Assembly (NCBI GenBank): GCA_000181795.3
Contig: CM012954.1
Location: forward strand, 13,228,265-13,292,264
Direction: 5' to 3'
DNA length: 64,000 nucleotides
From: Trichinella spiralis
Taxonomy: Eukaryota; Nematoda; Enoplea; Trichinellida; Trichinellidae
Shown piece by piece: positions 37,238 through 50,900 of this stretch (position 1 is its first letter; each line of letters opens with the position of its first letter). The position numbers and the translations under genes are program-made. The notes under the pieces were generated by a model. That model was not told the origin of the DNA and searched no databases. It saw only the letters and a program-made list of their open reading frames with translations.

Positions 37238-39102
37238 TCAGACAGAAGGCATAATGTTTTCTTTGCTGCGCGCTCGGCAAATCTCTTCCAAAACTTTGCT
37301 CATTGTCTTCTTCACTCTCAACGCACTCAGTCGCACTGTCGGCTGTGGATGCCAACATTCTACAGTAAGACGGCCAAGGGCGCAAAGCACATCATCATAG
37401 GTCCAGTTAGCTGTTATCGGTGGTCGAATTTGGTCCAAGCATACAATTCGGCGCATTTCGTCAAAACTTGGATCAGACGGTACCAAATCTTCATATGGTA
37501 CTTTATAGGGTTCTGAAAAAGCAGCAGCTTTCAAGTAAACACAGCATTGTGATAAGAAACACTAACCTCCTGCAAATTTGTTTCCCATTTCCCACAACAC
37601 CAAGCCAAATGAATACATGTCTGCTTGTTTATAGCTCTCAAAACAGTTGCTGTTAATCGATTCGTCCAATACTTCAGGTGCCATGTATCGTTTAGTACCA
37701 ACACGAGGATTTGGTCGTATATCAACTGTGCCTGTCTCACTAAATAGAATCATGAATGATGTACTTTTAAAAATATTACATTACAAATAAAAAAAATAAA
37801 AATTTACCTGACATATCGTACTGACAAGCCAAAATCTGCAATAGCGCATACACCGCCTGGTTTCACTAAAATATTTTTGCTTTTGATATCTCTGTGAGCG
37901 ATTGCTGGTTTTCCTTTAGTGCCCAAAATTTCAGTGTGCAAATGAGCTAATCCTGATGCGATTGTATATGCCAGTCGGGCAAGCAGTTCACGATCCAAAT
38001 ATTTGGATTTCAAAAAGTCATGCAAAGAACCCAGTTCATGATAGTCAGTTATCAATAATAACTGCGTCCAGCTTCCTGTTCCTTTAATGTCAGCAGCAAT
38101 AAATCCTAAATGAAAAATATATATACACAAACATGAATATTGAATTCAAATGCGTTCTACCCAAAATATTTTCGTGTCGAAGCATCACAGTTTGATAAAT
38201 TTCTGTTTCGCGAAACCAAGATGCTTCTTCACATGTATAAAATATTTTCACAGCTACTGTCTCGCCCCTCCATTTGGCTTTCCATACTTCTCCATATCGA
38301 CCTTTGCCGACACTTTTCAGCATTTGCAACTGCCTGGCAATGGTACGCTGAACTAACAAAGGTACGCCAGAACCGCTGCCCGAACTTTGTTCAATTAAAT
38401 CAGTTAATGTGCTGTTTTCTTCAATAAACTGGTAATCTTCATCCTTATTAGCACCAAAAATCTTCTGATTTGACCACAGAAATAATTTCGGTCGTCGACT
38501 TAAAGTTTTCAAATTATAAAAAAGACAAAAAGCTAGTAGAAAATCGAAACTAAAATATACCGAAGCCAAGTCACTACTGCAAAAGCAAGAAACGAAGACA
38601 GCAGCAAAATGATGGTGATTATGCAAAGCAAAAATGTCAGTGAACTTGTAAGATAATTTTCGTCATCTAAAAAAACAATATTTTCAATAAAGGCAGACAT
38701 CAAAATTTTAATAAACCTATAGTTTCGTTGACTGGAAACAAATATGTAGGTGTAATGTTCAAATTGCAATAGTCGTACTGAAAACAACACTTTATGCTAG
38801 CTGGCGAAAAATGTGGAGACAAATGACCATGGCACTAAAGCAAACAATTATGCAAATATATTTTGCAAAAAAATAATTTACTTGTAAATGTGACCCTCCT
38901 TCTTCAGGAGGCAAACAACCATATAAATGCAATGTTTCCATCGATTTTATTTCTTCATTAAACGCTTCTTTAATTGCATGAAAACACTGTGCGCCAGGTT
39001 TTGTCCAACAAGTCTCATTGTAGCAGCCAATTCCATCTGTGCAATAGCAGCGAATGGGTTCTGACAGCATGACCATTGATTTAAATTTTCTTAAGGCTTT
39101 AT
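37238..39102 (-). CDS. BMP type I receptor serine/threonine kinase (SMA-6/BMPR1-like), 5' exon not found
   Basis: Membrane receptor kinase that phosphorylates R-Smads after ligand and type II receptor binding. Exons (minus): 39102-38882, 38834-38717, 38666-38561, 38498-38161, 38105-37808, 37739-37567 and 37512-37238, about 508 aa. The Cys-rich ectodomain ([10 protein letters not shown] to [11 protein letters not shown]) ends with the type I receptor CCxxxxCN box. One membrane segment ([20 protein letters not shown]) is followed by a GS domain (SGSGSG, activated by the type II receptor), then a kinase with [30 protein letters not shown] and the type I ending [14 protein letters not shown]. The L45-loop region reads [11 protein letters not shown], as in BMPR1A/B, which favours Smad1/5-type signalling. 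The first exon must supply the signal peptide: the frame runs back past 39102 to about 39184 without an ATG, and the CAG at 39103-39105 looks like an acceptor. Confidence 0.92.
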
Positions 39103-39184
39103 CTGCAACAAAAGAAAACAAAATATGCACACAGAAACACAAACACGAAAAAAATTTCAAAACATCTCGGATCAATGTAGAAAT

Positions 39185-40182
39185 TCAGTGCAACAATTTA
39201 TTCTACGTTTAAATATGTGTTACTGATAATCTACTTGATCACCAAATATTCATTAATCAATATTTATTAACTGACAGCTTTTCGTTGACATTTCTTCGTC
39301 ATTTTAAAAATATAAGTACAATAAAAGATTTCACAGATATCAATTAAGACAATGCTACAGTATGAAATTAAAAAGGTTAGTTAAAAAAACATTATTGCAA
39401 TGCAACGCACATTATGGTAAAATTTATTTTTTTATTTTTATTAAAAATTTAATTTAAATGAATATAGGCATTTTTCTTTTTAAAAAGTGAAATTAAATAA
39501 AACTGCGAAATAATTCATCAGAATGTTCATTTGACTTTTAGTTAAGCGCTAAAATAACTACAGTGCATTTTGTAAGCATTTTCTCAAAGTTTAATTTTAT
39601 TATTACTTTTTGAATGTATTTACATTTCTTGTTAAGCTTTATTTAATAATTTAATTTGAATGTATGGTTGCGCAATTGTACTTATTTATCTTTTACAACA
39701 TACTGACGTGTACATTTAAGAATTGTCTTGGTTTTAGTTTTAAGAAATTGCAAAGTGTTTATAATTCTTGATTATTAATTCAAAATATTTATTTAAAATT
39801 GCTTTCCGAAAGTTGAACCTCATTGTGAGTAATATACTTTTAGTCTGTTTATCTTATATTTTAGTGGTAATAACTGTGACGGCCCATGTTTTATTCATTC
39901 ATATATATGTTGTTGGTACTTCGTAATAAATATTTGAAAAATCTTAATGCATAAACTTGTAATGACGATGTGGAACATTTTAAAAAATAATTTCTGTAGG
40001 TGCTATCATTAAGATAGTATTCAAAAAATTAATAGATTTGCGAATTTAACTTTGTAATTTTTTGTTGTCGTTTTATGCTTTTTCTTGAATGTCTAAGAAA
40101 TAAACGACTGAAACATAAAATTTATTCTGATACAGACGACACATGTAGTGTTTGATTAATTTAGTGTCCGTTGCTCGTATAA
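39185..40182. other. Divergent region between the receptor and IleRS
   Basis: AT-rich. It should contain the missing first exon of the receptor and both promoters, but no minus-strand signal-peptide exon could be identified. A TTAG acceptor-like site at 40161-40164 lies 18 nt before the IleRS ATG. Confidence 0.45.
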
Positions 40183-43100
40183 ATGGAAACTCTGCACGAA
40201 AGTATAAATTTTCCGCTAGAAGAAGAGAAGATTCTTCAGCTGTGGAAAAAAATAGACGCTTTCAAAACTTGTCAAGAGCGTAGCAAAGGCAGACCAATGT
40301 GAGCAATTATTTTTTTCTTATTTTTTGTTCACCAGTTTAAGCATCATTTTTATCTATGCTGTTAGATTTTCGTTTTACGATGGCCCACCATTTGCTACAG
40401 GGCTTCCTCATTATGGTCATATTTTGGCAGGCACCATAAAAGATACGATTACCCGCTTTGCTTATCAATCTGGTTTTCAAGTTGAACGCCGTTTTGGTTG
40501 GGATTGTCACGGCCTTCCTGTGGTAATTTTATATTATTACGTTATAAGAAATTGTTTAGCATTATTTTTTCTCGGCTTAAACATTTGCTTTTATATTGAT
40601 AAATATTTAAATAAGTAATTGTTGTAAATTTATATTTTACTAAAGAATACTAAATAAAAAATCCGACAGTTAATTTTAAGGGTGCTGAAAATCTCAGAAA
40701 AAGGAAATTATTTCTGTAGTTGAGTAGTTTCCATTTAAATTAAACTTTTGCAGTTTTATGTGCCTTCCTCTTACAACATGCCTACAAAAACCGTGTTTTT
40801 TAAGTAGATGCAATGTTTTCCTTAAAATTTTTTTATTTTGATGTATTTCAGTTTTTTATGTAGAGAATTTTTTCTACGCCTTTACAATTTAAATTAATCT
40901 AAATTTTATCTAAATTTTTAAAATAATTATGTTTTCGAAAATGTTTAAATTCCCAATTAAATTATATACTTTATGAAGATTTTTATCAGATTGAAAAATT
41001 CTACTTTTAGGAATATGAAATTGACAAGACATTGGGATTAGCGGGACCTCAAGAAATTGAAAAGTTTGGTGTTTCCAAATATAATGCCGAGTGTCGCGCG
41101 ATTGTTATGCGATACGCTAAAGAGTGGCAAGTATGACATTAAACATAATTGAAATTAGTACTTAGATTATTTGAATTAAGTAATTAAGAAAAAAAAATGA
41201 GCAATTTCAGCAAGGAAAATTTGCAATTTTTAGTGCATTGTGGAACGGCTTGGTCGATGGATAGATTTTGAAAATGACTATAAAACTTTATATCCAAGTT
41301 TCATGGAATCTGTATGGTGGGTATTCAAACAGCTGTATAACAAAGGTCTTGTCTACAGAGGTGTAAAAGTGATGCCATTTTCTACTGCTTGCGGGACTCC
41401 ATTGTCAAATTTTGAATCTGGACAAAATTACAAAGAAGTCGTTGATCCTGCTAGTTAGTAATTCTTTAATTTGTTTCTCGTTTTGCTGGTTTTTAATGCT
41501 TAGCAATGGAAGATTTTCAGTTATTGTAACTTTTCCGCTTGATGAAGATCCATCCGTGTCACTGTTAGCTTGGACAACCACACCTTGGACACTGCCAAGT
41601 AATTTGGCGCTGTGCGTTAATGCGAACTTGGATTATGTAAAAATCAGAGAACGAAGTTCTAATCGAATATTCATATTGATGGAAGCTCGATTGAACATCT
41701 TATACAAGTCAGAAGAAGAGTACGAAATAATTGAACGTTTTCATGGTCAGTCGTTGGAAGGGAAAAAATATAAGCCGTTGTTTGAATATTTTGCCCATTT
41801 AAAAACGGAATGTAAAGCATTTTCCATACTTTGTGATGGATATGTATCAGCTGAAAGTGGTACGGGTGTGGTGCACCAAGCACCTTATTTTGGTGAAGTA
41901 AGAATTTTGATTTTTAAGATTGGATGATTATTGATAATGAAAGTGTTGACATTCATTTGAGGATGACTATAGAGTTTGTCTGTTTAATCATGTCATTACA
42001 AAGGAAATGAATCCTATTTGTCCTGTAGACAGCAGTGGACGTTTTACGAAAGAAGTCACCGATTTCCATGGCCAATACGTCAAGGTAATATTGAATATTT
42101 GAATTGTTTTTCCATGTCACTGACAGTGCATACGTCGAATAGGATGCAGACAAAGGTATTATCAAAATGTTGAAAGAAAATGGACGATTGATTCAGTCAA
42201 GTACGGTGAAGCATTCATATCCATTTTGTTGGCGCTCTGATACTCCGTTAATTTACAAGGCGGTTCCATCGTGGTTTGTTAAAGTGGAATTTATGGTTGA
42301 ACAACTTTTAGCTAACAACGAAAAGACATATTGGTATTAAAATTATTAAAATTATTTTATATAAATTATGTAAAGTTTTTTCTTTTGTTCAGGGTTCCTA
42401 GTTTTGTGAAAGAAAAACGATTTGCAAATTGGTTACAAGATGCTCGCGACTGGGCAATTAGCAGAAATCGCTTTTGGGGAACGCCGATCCCGTTGTGGGT
42501 TAGTGATGACGGTGAAGAGGTGGTTTGCGTTGGTTCTATAGAAGAACTGCAGAATTTGACTGGAAAAAAATTGGAAGATTTGCATCGAGAATAGTAAATT
42601 ATTTTTATTTTAATACTTATTATTCAAGTACATTTTCAAGACAACATTTTTTTTCAAATATCCGATTCATTTTAAACCGAAGTAGTTTGTAAATATAGTT
42701 TCTACTGCAATAAATGTAATATGAATTAATTATTCACTTATGTGTTTGATGAAATTATAATTTTGAATATTGGCTAATTTTTGTAATTAGCGTTGACGTG
42801 CTGACTATTGAATCCGTCACTGGACGAGGCATTTTACGTCGTATACCAGAAGTTTTTGACTGTTGGTTCGAGTCTGGCTCAATGCCTTACGCACAGAAGC
42901 ATTTTCCTTTTGAAAATTATGGTGAATTTTTGCGCAGTTTTCCAGCTGATTTTATTGCAGAAGGTACTTTTTCAGAATACACACATAGTATAATAAGGTA
43001 TTTTTTAATGGAATTGTTGTTTTAGGCATTGATCAGACTCGAGGGTGGTTTTACACTTTGTTGGTACTCTCGACAGCCTTATTTGGTAAGCCTCCGTTTA

Positions 43101-45878
43101 AAAATTTAATTGTGAACGGTCTGGTATTGGCTGCTGATGGTTCGAAGATGAGTAAACGGAAAAAGAACTACCCCGATCCGATGGATATTGTAAATAAATA
43201 CGGTGCAGATGTGCTTCGGTATTTCATTATTCATTTTATTTTTTTTTATTATAATTTTATTTTTTTTTAATTTTAGGCTTTATTTGATCAATTCACCAGT
43301 AGTACGAGGCGAGTTTCTGAAATTTCGAGAAGAGGGTGTGAGGGACCTCTTGAAGGATGTTTTCTTACCATGGTACAACGCTTATCGATTTTTTTTCCAG
43401 AATGTATCTCTTTATGAGATGGTAAGTTGCGACTGATTTTAAAGCAGTATAATAATAGTTATTGTTGTTAATGTTATTTTAACATTAACGTTTTAAGAAG
43501 CATGGAAAACGATTCACAGCCAAATTAATTACACCAACGAATATTATGGATCGATGGATATTGTCGTTTACCTACAATTTGGTAGCATTTGTTAAAGAAG
43601 AAATGAAAGGTATGCTATTGTTTTATTTAAATTTAAAAGTTTTTCTGAAGTGTTGTTTTCGTTGAGTAATATAGCATATCGATTGTATACTGTTGTGCCG
43701 AGACTTGTCAAATACGTCAACATGTTGACCAATTGGTATGTGCGGATGAACAGAAAGCGCTTAAAGGTATTTATTTGATGAAATGTTCAATCATTGGTCT
43801 AGAATTTATTTTTACTTTACAGTTTTTTTATTAAGGGTGGTTTTGGAGAAGAGGAAAGTTTGATTGCTTTAGAAACATTATGCCAAGCATTGTTGCTGTT
43901 GGTACGTTTGATGGCTTCGTTTACGCCTTTCATTACTGAAATGATGTGGCAGCGACTGAAAGCTGTTTTGGATCCTCTTGCAGAATTGAAGCCTGAAGAT
44001 TCAATACATTATGTGAAAATACCTGATGTTGAGTAAGCGATGTAAAGTTAATTATATAATGGAATGTATTTTTCTTTTACATTTAGTCGTTCGATGATTG
44101 ATGAAGATGTTGAAAATCACGTAATTACAATGCAAAGTGTGGTGGAAGTTGCCAGAGTAATACGTGATCGGCATGCATTACCTACAAAAGTATTTACAAG
44201 AATTTAATTATGTTGCGGATTGTTTTTTCTTTTGTTTTCTCATTGTACTTGTTGCGTAGTATCCAATCAAGGAGGTAGTGTTGGTTCATCATGATCTGAG
44301 GGTTCTGGATATGGCACAAAATATGCGCAACTACATTTTGGACGAAGTGAATGCACGTTCAATGATGGTATCGGTTGATAAAGCAAAATGGGGCATACGC
44401 AGTGCTGTGGATGTAAATTTGAAGCTTTTGGGTGCTCGTTTGAAGAAGGATTTGAAGCCAGTAATGGATGCACTTAAAGTATGCATTTTATTTCTGATTG
44501 TTTTTTCTTTATTCATTGTGAAATCTTTGCTTTGAAGGCTATATCTGCAGATGATATATGCAGTATGATGGAACTGGGGCCAATAAATATTTTGGGATAT
44601 GAAATTTTTCGCGAAGAATTGCAAATCAAATACGTACTAGGCGACACTGACGTGAAAGATTATCAAGCACACAGCGATGGGCGACTTATTGTTTTGCTGA
44701 ATGTTAGTCGAGATGAAAGCATGCATGAAGAAGGTTTAGCAAGGGAAATGGTGAATCGCATTCAGAAGCTTCGTAAGAAGGTTTGCATATCTCTTTTAAT
44801 ATATAAGGATTAAAAATGTATACATGCTTGAAAATTTACATTTAGGCGAAGCTGCTTCCACAAGATGATGTGATGATTAAGTGTGAGCTCGTAAGTGGAG
44901 GAGACTCTTCAAAAGTGTATTCAAGTCTCTGTCGGTGGCGCGAATTTATGGAACAGAGTTTAAAACAGCCTATTGTTTTTCTCGAATCACCTCAAACAGA
45001 ATCAGATCATTTACTGATAATCAAAGAAAATGTCACCGTGAAAGGTTGTGTCATTTGTGTTTGCATATTTTCAAGAAGTGCAAAACCTTCTCAGCAGTCA
45101 TCACAACTCTTTTGCCCTTACGTTGATGTGGTAGATTCATCAGGACGATGTGTTCGTATATTGCTGGAGAATCCAGTTGGAAGTGGAATGATCACAATGT
45201 GTAGACTTCGAAACGAGGCAAGTTGAAATTGGATTAATTTCACATTTACTATTTATATGATGTTCTGGGCGTTTTTTTAACTGGTGCTAAAGTTTTTATG
45301 TACTTGTTTTCTACATAATTCACTTACTAATTTAAATTGAATTATAACTGTAAATTGTACTTTTTATTATGATCAGAATATGAGCATGATATACTGATTT
45401 TGTTTTATGTTTAGAATTTAACAAATTAAATGTTTGTAGATTCGAACTACCTTTTGTTTATGGAATGAGTCATCCATTACTTTATATAAGGATAAATTAT
45501 TTCAACAATTGCTCGTTCCAACTGATGATACCAAGCAGCTGAATTCAACAACCATTTACGTACGAGCGGCGTCTTCCAGTAACTTGCCTGCTGTAACGTG
45601 GATCAACGTGCTAATTGATACCACATGCAAGGCTTGTTTGACTTTGTTGAATCCTAACCAAAGTGTCACTGTTGGCTTGCTGAAAGCAAAGGTTTTTTGA
45701 ATTTATTTTCGTTTTTCTTTTTAGCAGGAATTAATTTTTTTAGTTGAAAGAATTCTTCCCTTTCTTAAATGCTCAGAATATAGAAATTTTGGATGCATCT
45801 TCGAAAATTTACAAAGATGACACTGCATTAGATGTGAGCAGTATTGTTGAACAGCCGCTGTTGGTGAAGTGTTGTTGA
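40183..45878 (+). CDS. IARS1: Isoleucine--tRNA ligase, cytoplasmic
   Basis: Class I aminoacyl-tRNA synthetase that charges tRNA-Ile in the cytosol and edits valine. Twenty exons: 40183-40298, 40366-40522, 41011-41130, 41234-41453, 41521-41897, 41962-42084, 42143-42333, 42393-42593, 42791-42963, 43026-43218, 43277-43421, 43498-43609, 43675-43766, 43836-44032, 44087-44189, 44260-44478, 44538-44780, 44846-45217, 45440-45691 and 45744-45878, giving 1246 aa (human 1262). The HIGH-type motif is PHYGHILAG in [20 protein letters not shown]. The editing domain carries [12 protein letters not shown] and the KMSKS loop is [28 protein letters not shown] and [15 protein letters not shown] are also diagnostic. 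The eukaryotic C-terminal extension is present, so it is the cytosolic rather than the mitochondrial enzyme. The intron after 45217 starts with GC, not GT. Confidence 0.97.
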
Positions 45879-47923
45879 GAAAAAATTTAAAGTACTTTGG
45901 TTAAGGAATGCGAATAAATTTCAAAAGAGAATATGATTGAGTGAATTATTTTATGATAATATGAATAATCTTTTTATTTGTATTATAAAAAATAACTTAA
46001 AATGCACATGTACTTTATGCAAAAACACTTTAACATTGGTATTTTTAATGAATGAATAATTTGTGTATGTGAAAATTTTATAAGTTATATAAATCAACTT
46101 TAATTTTTTTGTTCTTTTTCATTATATAATCTGTGAATCGTTAATTTACACATTTTATGCTATATGGTTGTTATAGTTATATAAATTGATCGTATAGTTT
46201 TTGCAGGAAAGTTTAGTAATTTGAACGTAAACTGTCTTATAGTATTATCTTAAGAATTTTGATTGAAAGATGAGGAAAAAGTTATAAATTTTTAAAAAAT
46301 TGAAAAAATAAAACAATTTAAAATATGTAGGTCACCAAAAGAAAAGTAATGAAAATTAGGTACTTTTGTTGTTGAATTTTCAAATTTTCAGACAGTGCCG
46401 CCCTCTGTGCTGAATTTTTTGCCTGTTGTCTTCTCCTTTTTGTTTTTCAGTTTTTATTAATACGCTCAAAAAACTTTAGGTGCACCTTGTCATGGGAATA
46501 AATTATTTCATAATCTAATTACTTCGCTTTTGTTTCGCAAATGTTGATAACTTTATATATATTTGATTTTTACATATACAAATAGAGTCAAATTGACAGT
46601 ATGTGCACATTGTTCAAAATCATTTATAATAGCACTTGCATATATATTGCAAGGAAACTGTTTTAATTTCATAAAAATGAAATAAAATTAAAGTTAACCA
46701 TTGTGACGTGGTTGATCACTTTTTTGCATATTCAAACATATAAACAAACAAATACAGAACATGCGCACGAATTTCTTAGGCAGAAAGAAACATTTTGAAA
46801 TTAGTTTAATTGCTAAGTTTTTGTTATCAGAACAATTTAACATTTCTGACAAGAAACTAAAATATAGCAGTGTTTGCTTGTTGCACAATGGTCTGATTTA
46901 TATCAAGAAATGCATTGGTGCACATTTTACATTTCATACTAAAAAATTCCAACTTTTGACAGTTACAAAAGTATTTGCTCACAAATTAATTGAATTCAAT
47001 ATGGAAAAAACGTTTTACTGCTTAAAACTTTAAACGTCAGTTTGTTTGAAAAATCAATTCGAATGTTTTAATCATTTTTTAAATCAATCATACATCACAA
47101 ATTATATTTATAGTGTGATTGACAAAACAAGAATTAACAATGCACAATAATGCAAGTATAGAAGTACAGATTAAAGAATTGATAAAGCAACAACTTGTTC
47201 TGTAAAGCAAATTTATTTCTTAATTCAACTAAGGAAATCTAATTCAATCAACTGAAAGTGTAAGGATACATGTGAAAACGGTTGTAAGTGAATATTTGAT
47301 TTCAAACCGATACTATATATCATATAAGATTGCGTATGTTTTCAGATATTTTTTACAAAAGACTAATATCTTCGAAACGCTTTAATAAATTACCGTTAAA
47401 CAAAGGGAATAACAAACTGAAAGTAAAACTTTCAAATGGTTTGTTTTGTACTGAAAATAACATTTGTTGGTTTTGTTTCAATTGCTCTTAAATATCAGAT
47501 AATTTTTAGGAACTACTGTATAAAACTTTTTGCAAAGTAAAATCATCCTGACATTTTGTTAGCAGATTGGTGTGTAAGTATCTCTTCATAAAGTAATCAT
47601 CATGAAGTATCCGTTTTTTTTTCTCATTCAGTCATTCCCAATGCGTTATGTAAATTCTATGTTATGCAATGCCCTATTGCTTTGGTATTGTCAGTTTCTT
47701 TCTCTAAATATAAATTTTTTACAATATTTTTTTGAATTTTCTAATTGAATAACGAATGATTTTTTTATTTTTGATATACTTTTGGTTATTGTGCTAATTT
47801 TTGTGATTACAGATTTTAACTCACAAATTTTTAGTTGTAATTCAATCTTGTACTTGTCAAATTGCGTCAGATGAAGCGTTGAAACAGCCACGCCCAGAGA
47901 TTTCAATCTGAAAATCTTGAAAA
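45879..47923. other. Intergenic region between IleRS and the TEX2-like gene
   Basis: AT-rich, no gene called. AATAAA at 45913-45918 is 35 nt past the IleRS stop. An ATG-led 90-codon frame at 46761-47033 has no recognisable features. The right part must hold the promoter of the next gene. Confidence 0.5.
45913..45918 (+). promoter_or_regulatory. Polyadenylation signal AATAAA (IleRS)
   Basis: Lies 35 nt after the stop codon on the coding strand. Confidence 0.55.
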
Positions 47924-50900
47924 ATGGACGACGGTAAAGTGGCATACTTTGTTTTAATTGAAATAACGCAAAGTTTTTGTGTCATTTGTGTAAATTTATG
48001 AGATAAATGATTAATTTTTTAAATATTTTTTTACAAAAATGTGTTCAAATAATACGTTTGGGTAAGGCTGAATTTGGGTAAGGTTGATTTGTAGTTCTCT
48101 TAAAAGATTTGCGTTATATGAAACGTAATATTTTTATTTATGTTATTTTGTGTTAAAAGTGAATTTTAGTTATAAGCTTTTATATATTGAGTTGTTTTTG
48201 TAGATTTATTATTGTTATTTACAGTTGAAGTTTGTTTCTTTTCATAATTTTTGATTAGTTAGAATTAACTGCAGTTGGTGCATAATTGCAGATTGAAATT
48301 ATATTTTTTTTGTATTGAATTTACTTCAGTTTATAATTTTGAGAATAATGTTGGCATTTTTGTATTTATAATATACTATGTATAATGTAGTTTTTCGGTC
48401 AGTTGTCTTTTGTGGGTGAATTGAACGTTGTGTTGTACAGTATATATTTGGGTGAACGCAATCAATATGCAAATTACTTTTAAGAATGTTGATCAAACGA
48501 ATTGAAAAAAAGCGTAGGAGTTAAAGTATGCTTCATTTTGTTTTGCTTACGTTTAGATTGTGAAATGATTGATAAGGTTGATTTTTAGTTTCAGTATTGT
48601 AGTGTTATATACTTTTTTCTTGAAAAATAATTTATTTTAGAATTTTACCCGAAAATTAAAACGGACCGTCAAAAAGTGATCTTTTCTCGTCGACGTATGT
48701 CGCAGGAAATGGTGAGGCTTGTTCAGTCGTGTTCCAGAAACTCCCTCGACACAGGCGAGGAGTCGGACATTGAAAGTGGCGGTGAATCTTCACCGTTGGG
48801 TTGGAAACATAGCTCTGAAGTTGGTCGGCGGGTGGGGCACTCTCCACAGCAACACACCGCACGCCTGAGGGCGTTGAACAAAGCAAACTTGGAAAACAAT
48901 TTTGCCCGTGAAAATCCGACAGCTTCATCCACGACGAACAATATGGAAATTTTTAATAATTATCTTCCGTCTGACGGCGGTGAAACTGTCGAGATAAGAA
49001 AATCCACCAACAGCAATAACATGGACAACGGTGGCCATTGGAAAAAATCAAGGATGAATGTTTTCACTTCTCATCTGTTGTCTAACAAATTTCATGTGTT
49101 TTGCTTATCGTTTGTTATTTTTATTTTCTACATTTTACCTGGTGATTTGTTAAAGTTCGCTATCATTATTTGGCTATGTGTTCGGTTTTTTCCAAAACCG
49201 AAAATTCAGCAAAACACTTTCACTGCACATTTACAGTTCATCGATACTCCTACTTATTCTGTTCAAGAAGGATGCATTTATCTGGTATGATGATAATGTT
49301 GTTATTAATCTTTTTTTAGTGAAGTATAATTTATGAATATGGAATTAAAATTTCAGGGTTCTCTCAGGCAGCTGAAAACCTCCTACGAACCATCATTGTA
49401 TCACAAGAAACAAACGACTTTGGTCAGCGTTATGGTGAAGAGTAGTGGAATGATGCATGTGTGCACGGTTGCGAATGATTCCATGCAAGGCGAGGCAAAT
49501 TTAAACAAATCTGATGGAGTGGAATTGAACTCAGAAAGAATATACAATTTAAAAGGTAACTTATAAACTGAAAATTTCATTATAAAGTAATATTTTTTTA
49601 AGGTGCTGATGTTTTCCTTCTCCCTGAGCAGCTTGCACGTCGTCGTTGGTGGTCAAAAAAGTATCCCATTTGTATAAAATTGCGAGGCAAGCAATAACTA
49701 TACTTATTGTCAATTTTTAATTTTAATTTTAAAAATTTAAAGGTGAATTCACTTATTCTAAAATCAGTATGTCCAAGAATTTTGTGTCGCTCCCAAATTT
49801 GAATAATGATTTCCAGTGTGCCATTGGCAAAGAGTCTAACGATGATGAAGTGTTGTACTTTTTTGCAAAAAACAATCGCGAAAAGGAACAGTGGTTTTAT
49901 TGGTATTTACGTTTAGTTTATATTGTATTAATTTTTTATTCGTATTATTTTGTTCAGCTTGAAAAAGGTTGCCGGCACTTTTTCCAAAACTGTCGATCGA
50001 AATTGTCACAGTGACAGCGAGTGTATTTCAACTGGATCAGATCACTGTTATGCTAATTTGAACAATCATTTTTCTCATGCTATGCAACAAACGTATGAAA
50101 AGTAAGTAGACAATTTGATTAATCGAGAAAATTAATGAATATTGGGAAGAAAAAAGAATACTTTTCAGTTTCATGAACAGCGTTGTGACAAAGCACGAAG
50201 AGGGAACCAACAGAAGATATATCGAATTGAATGATTGCCGTCGTTTTGCTAAAATTGCCGATAGAACACATGCCGATTCATCCCATTCCGTTCAGCAATC
50301 ATTAAATTGGCTTAACGTGATCATAGCGAGGTTTTTATTTTGTGTTTTTATTTATTTGTTTATTTTTTTAATCATTTCATGGTTGTAGAATATTTTTCTC
50401 TTTGTCCACAGAACAAACTATCGTAGAAGCTATTATGGGAGAAATCCAAAAAAAGCTTCTGGTGATGTCAGTAAGTGGAAAGCGTATTTCTGATTAATTA
50501 TTTGCTGTAATTTTTATGAATTTTTTTTGTTGGTTTTAAGATTTCACCGATATTTGACACTATCAAATTGATCTCTTTTAATTTGGGAAAAACCTCGCCG
50601 GTCATTCATTCAGTCGATGATCCACCGATCAGAGATTTCTGGGGTTTGTGGTTTGATTTCGAAGTAAACAACATTGGCTAATTTTTGTCCAGCTTTTCTT
50701 ATTAATCAAAAAGCTTACAGTGGTGATATTTAGATTGAATATTCGGGTCAGATTTCTATAGTAATAGAGACGAAATTAAATGTCTCCAAAAATTACAGCA
50801 GCAGTGGTGAACAAGTTCAAAAGTCCGCCAAGAAGAATTATTGCGATGAAAACATTCCCGAATCCGGGGATTCGTCAAGCGAAGAGGAATATTCTCGAAT

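Noticed and set aside
46761-47033. A 90-codon ATG-led frame between IleRS and the TEX2-like gene
   Set aside because: AT-rich codon content and no recognisable feature; frames of this length are expected by chance here.
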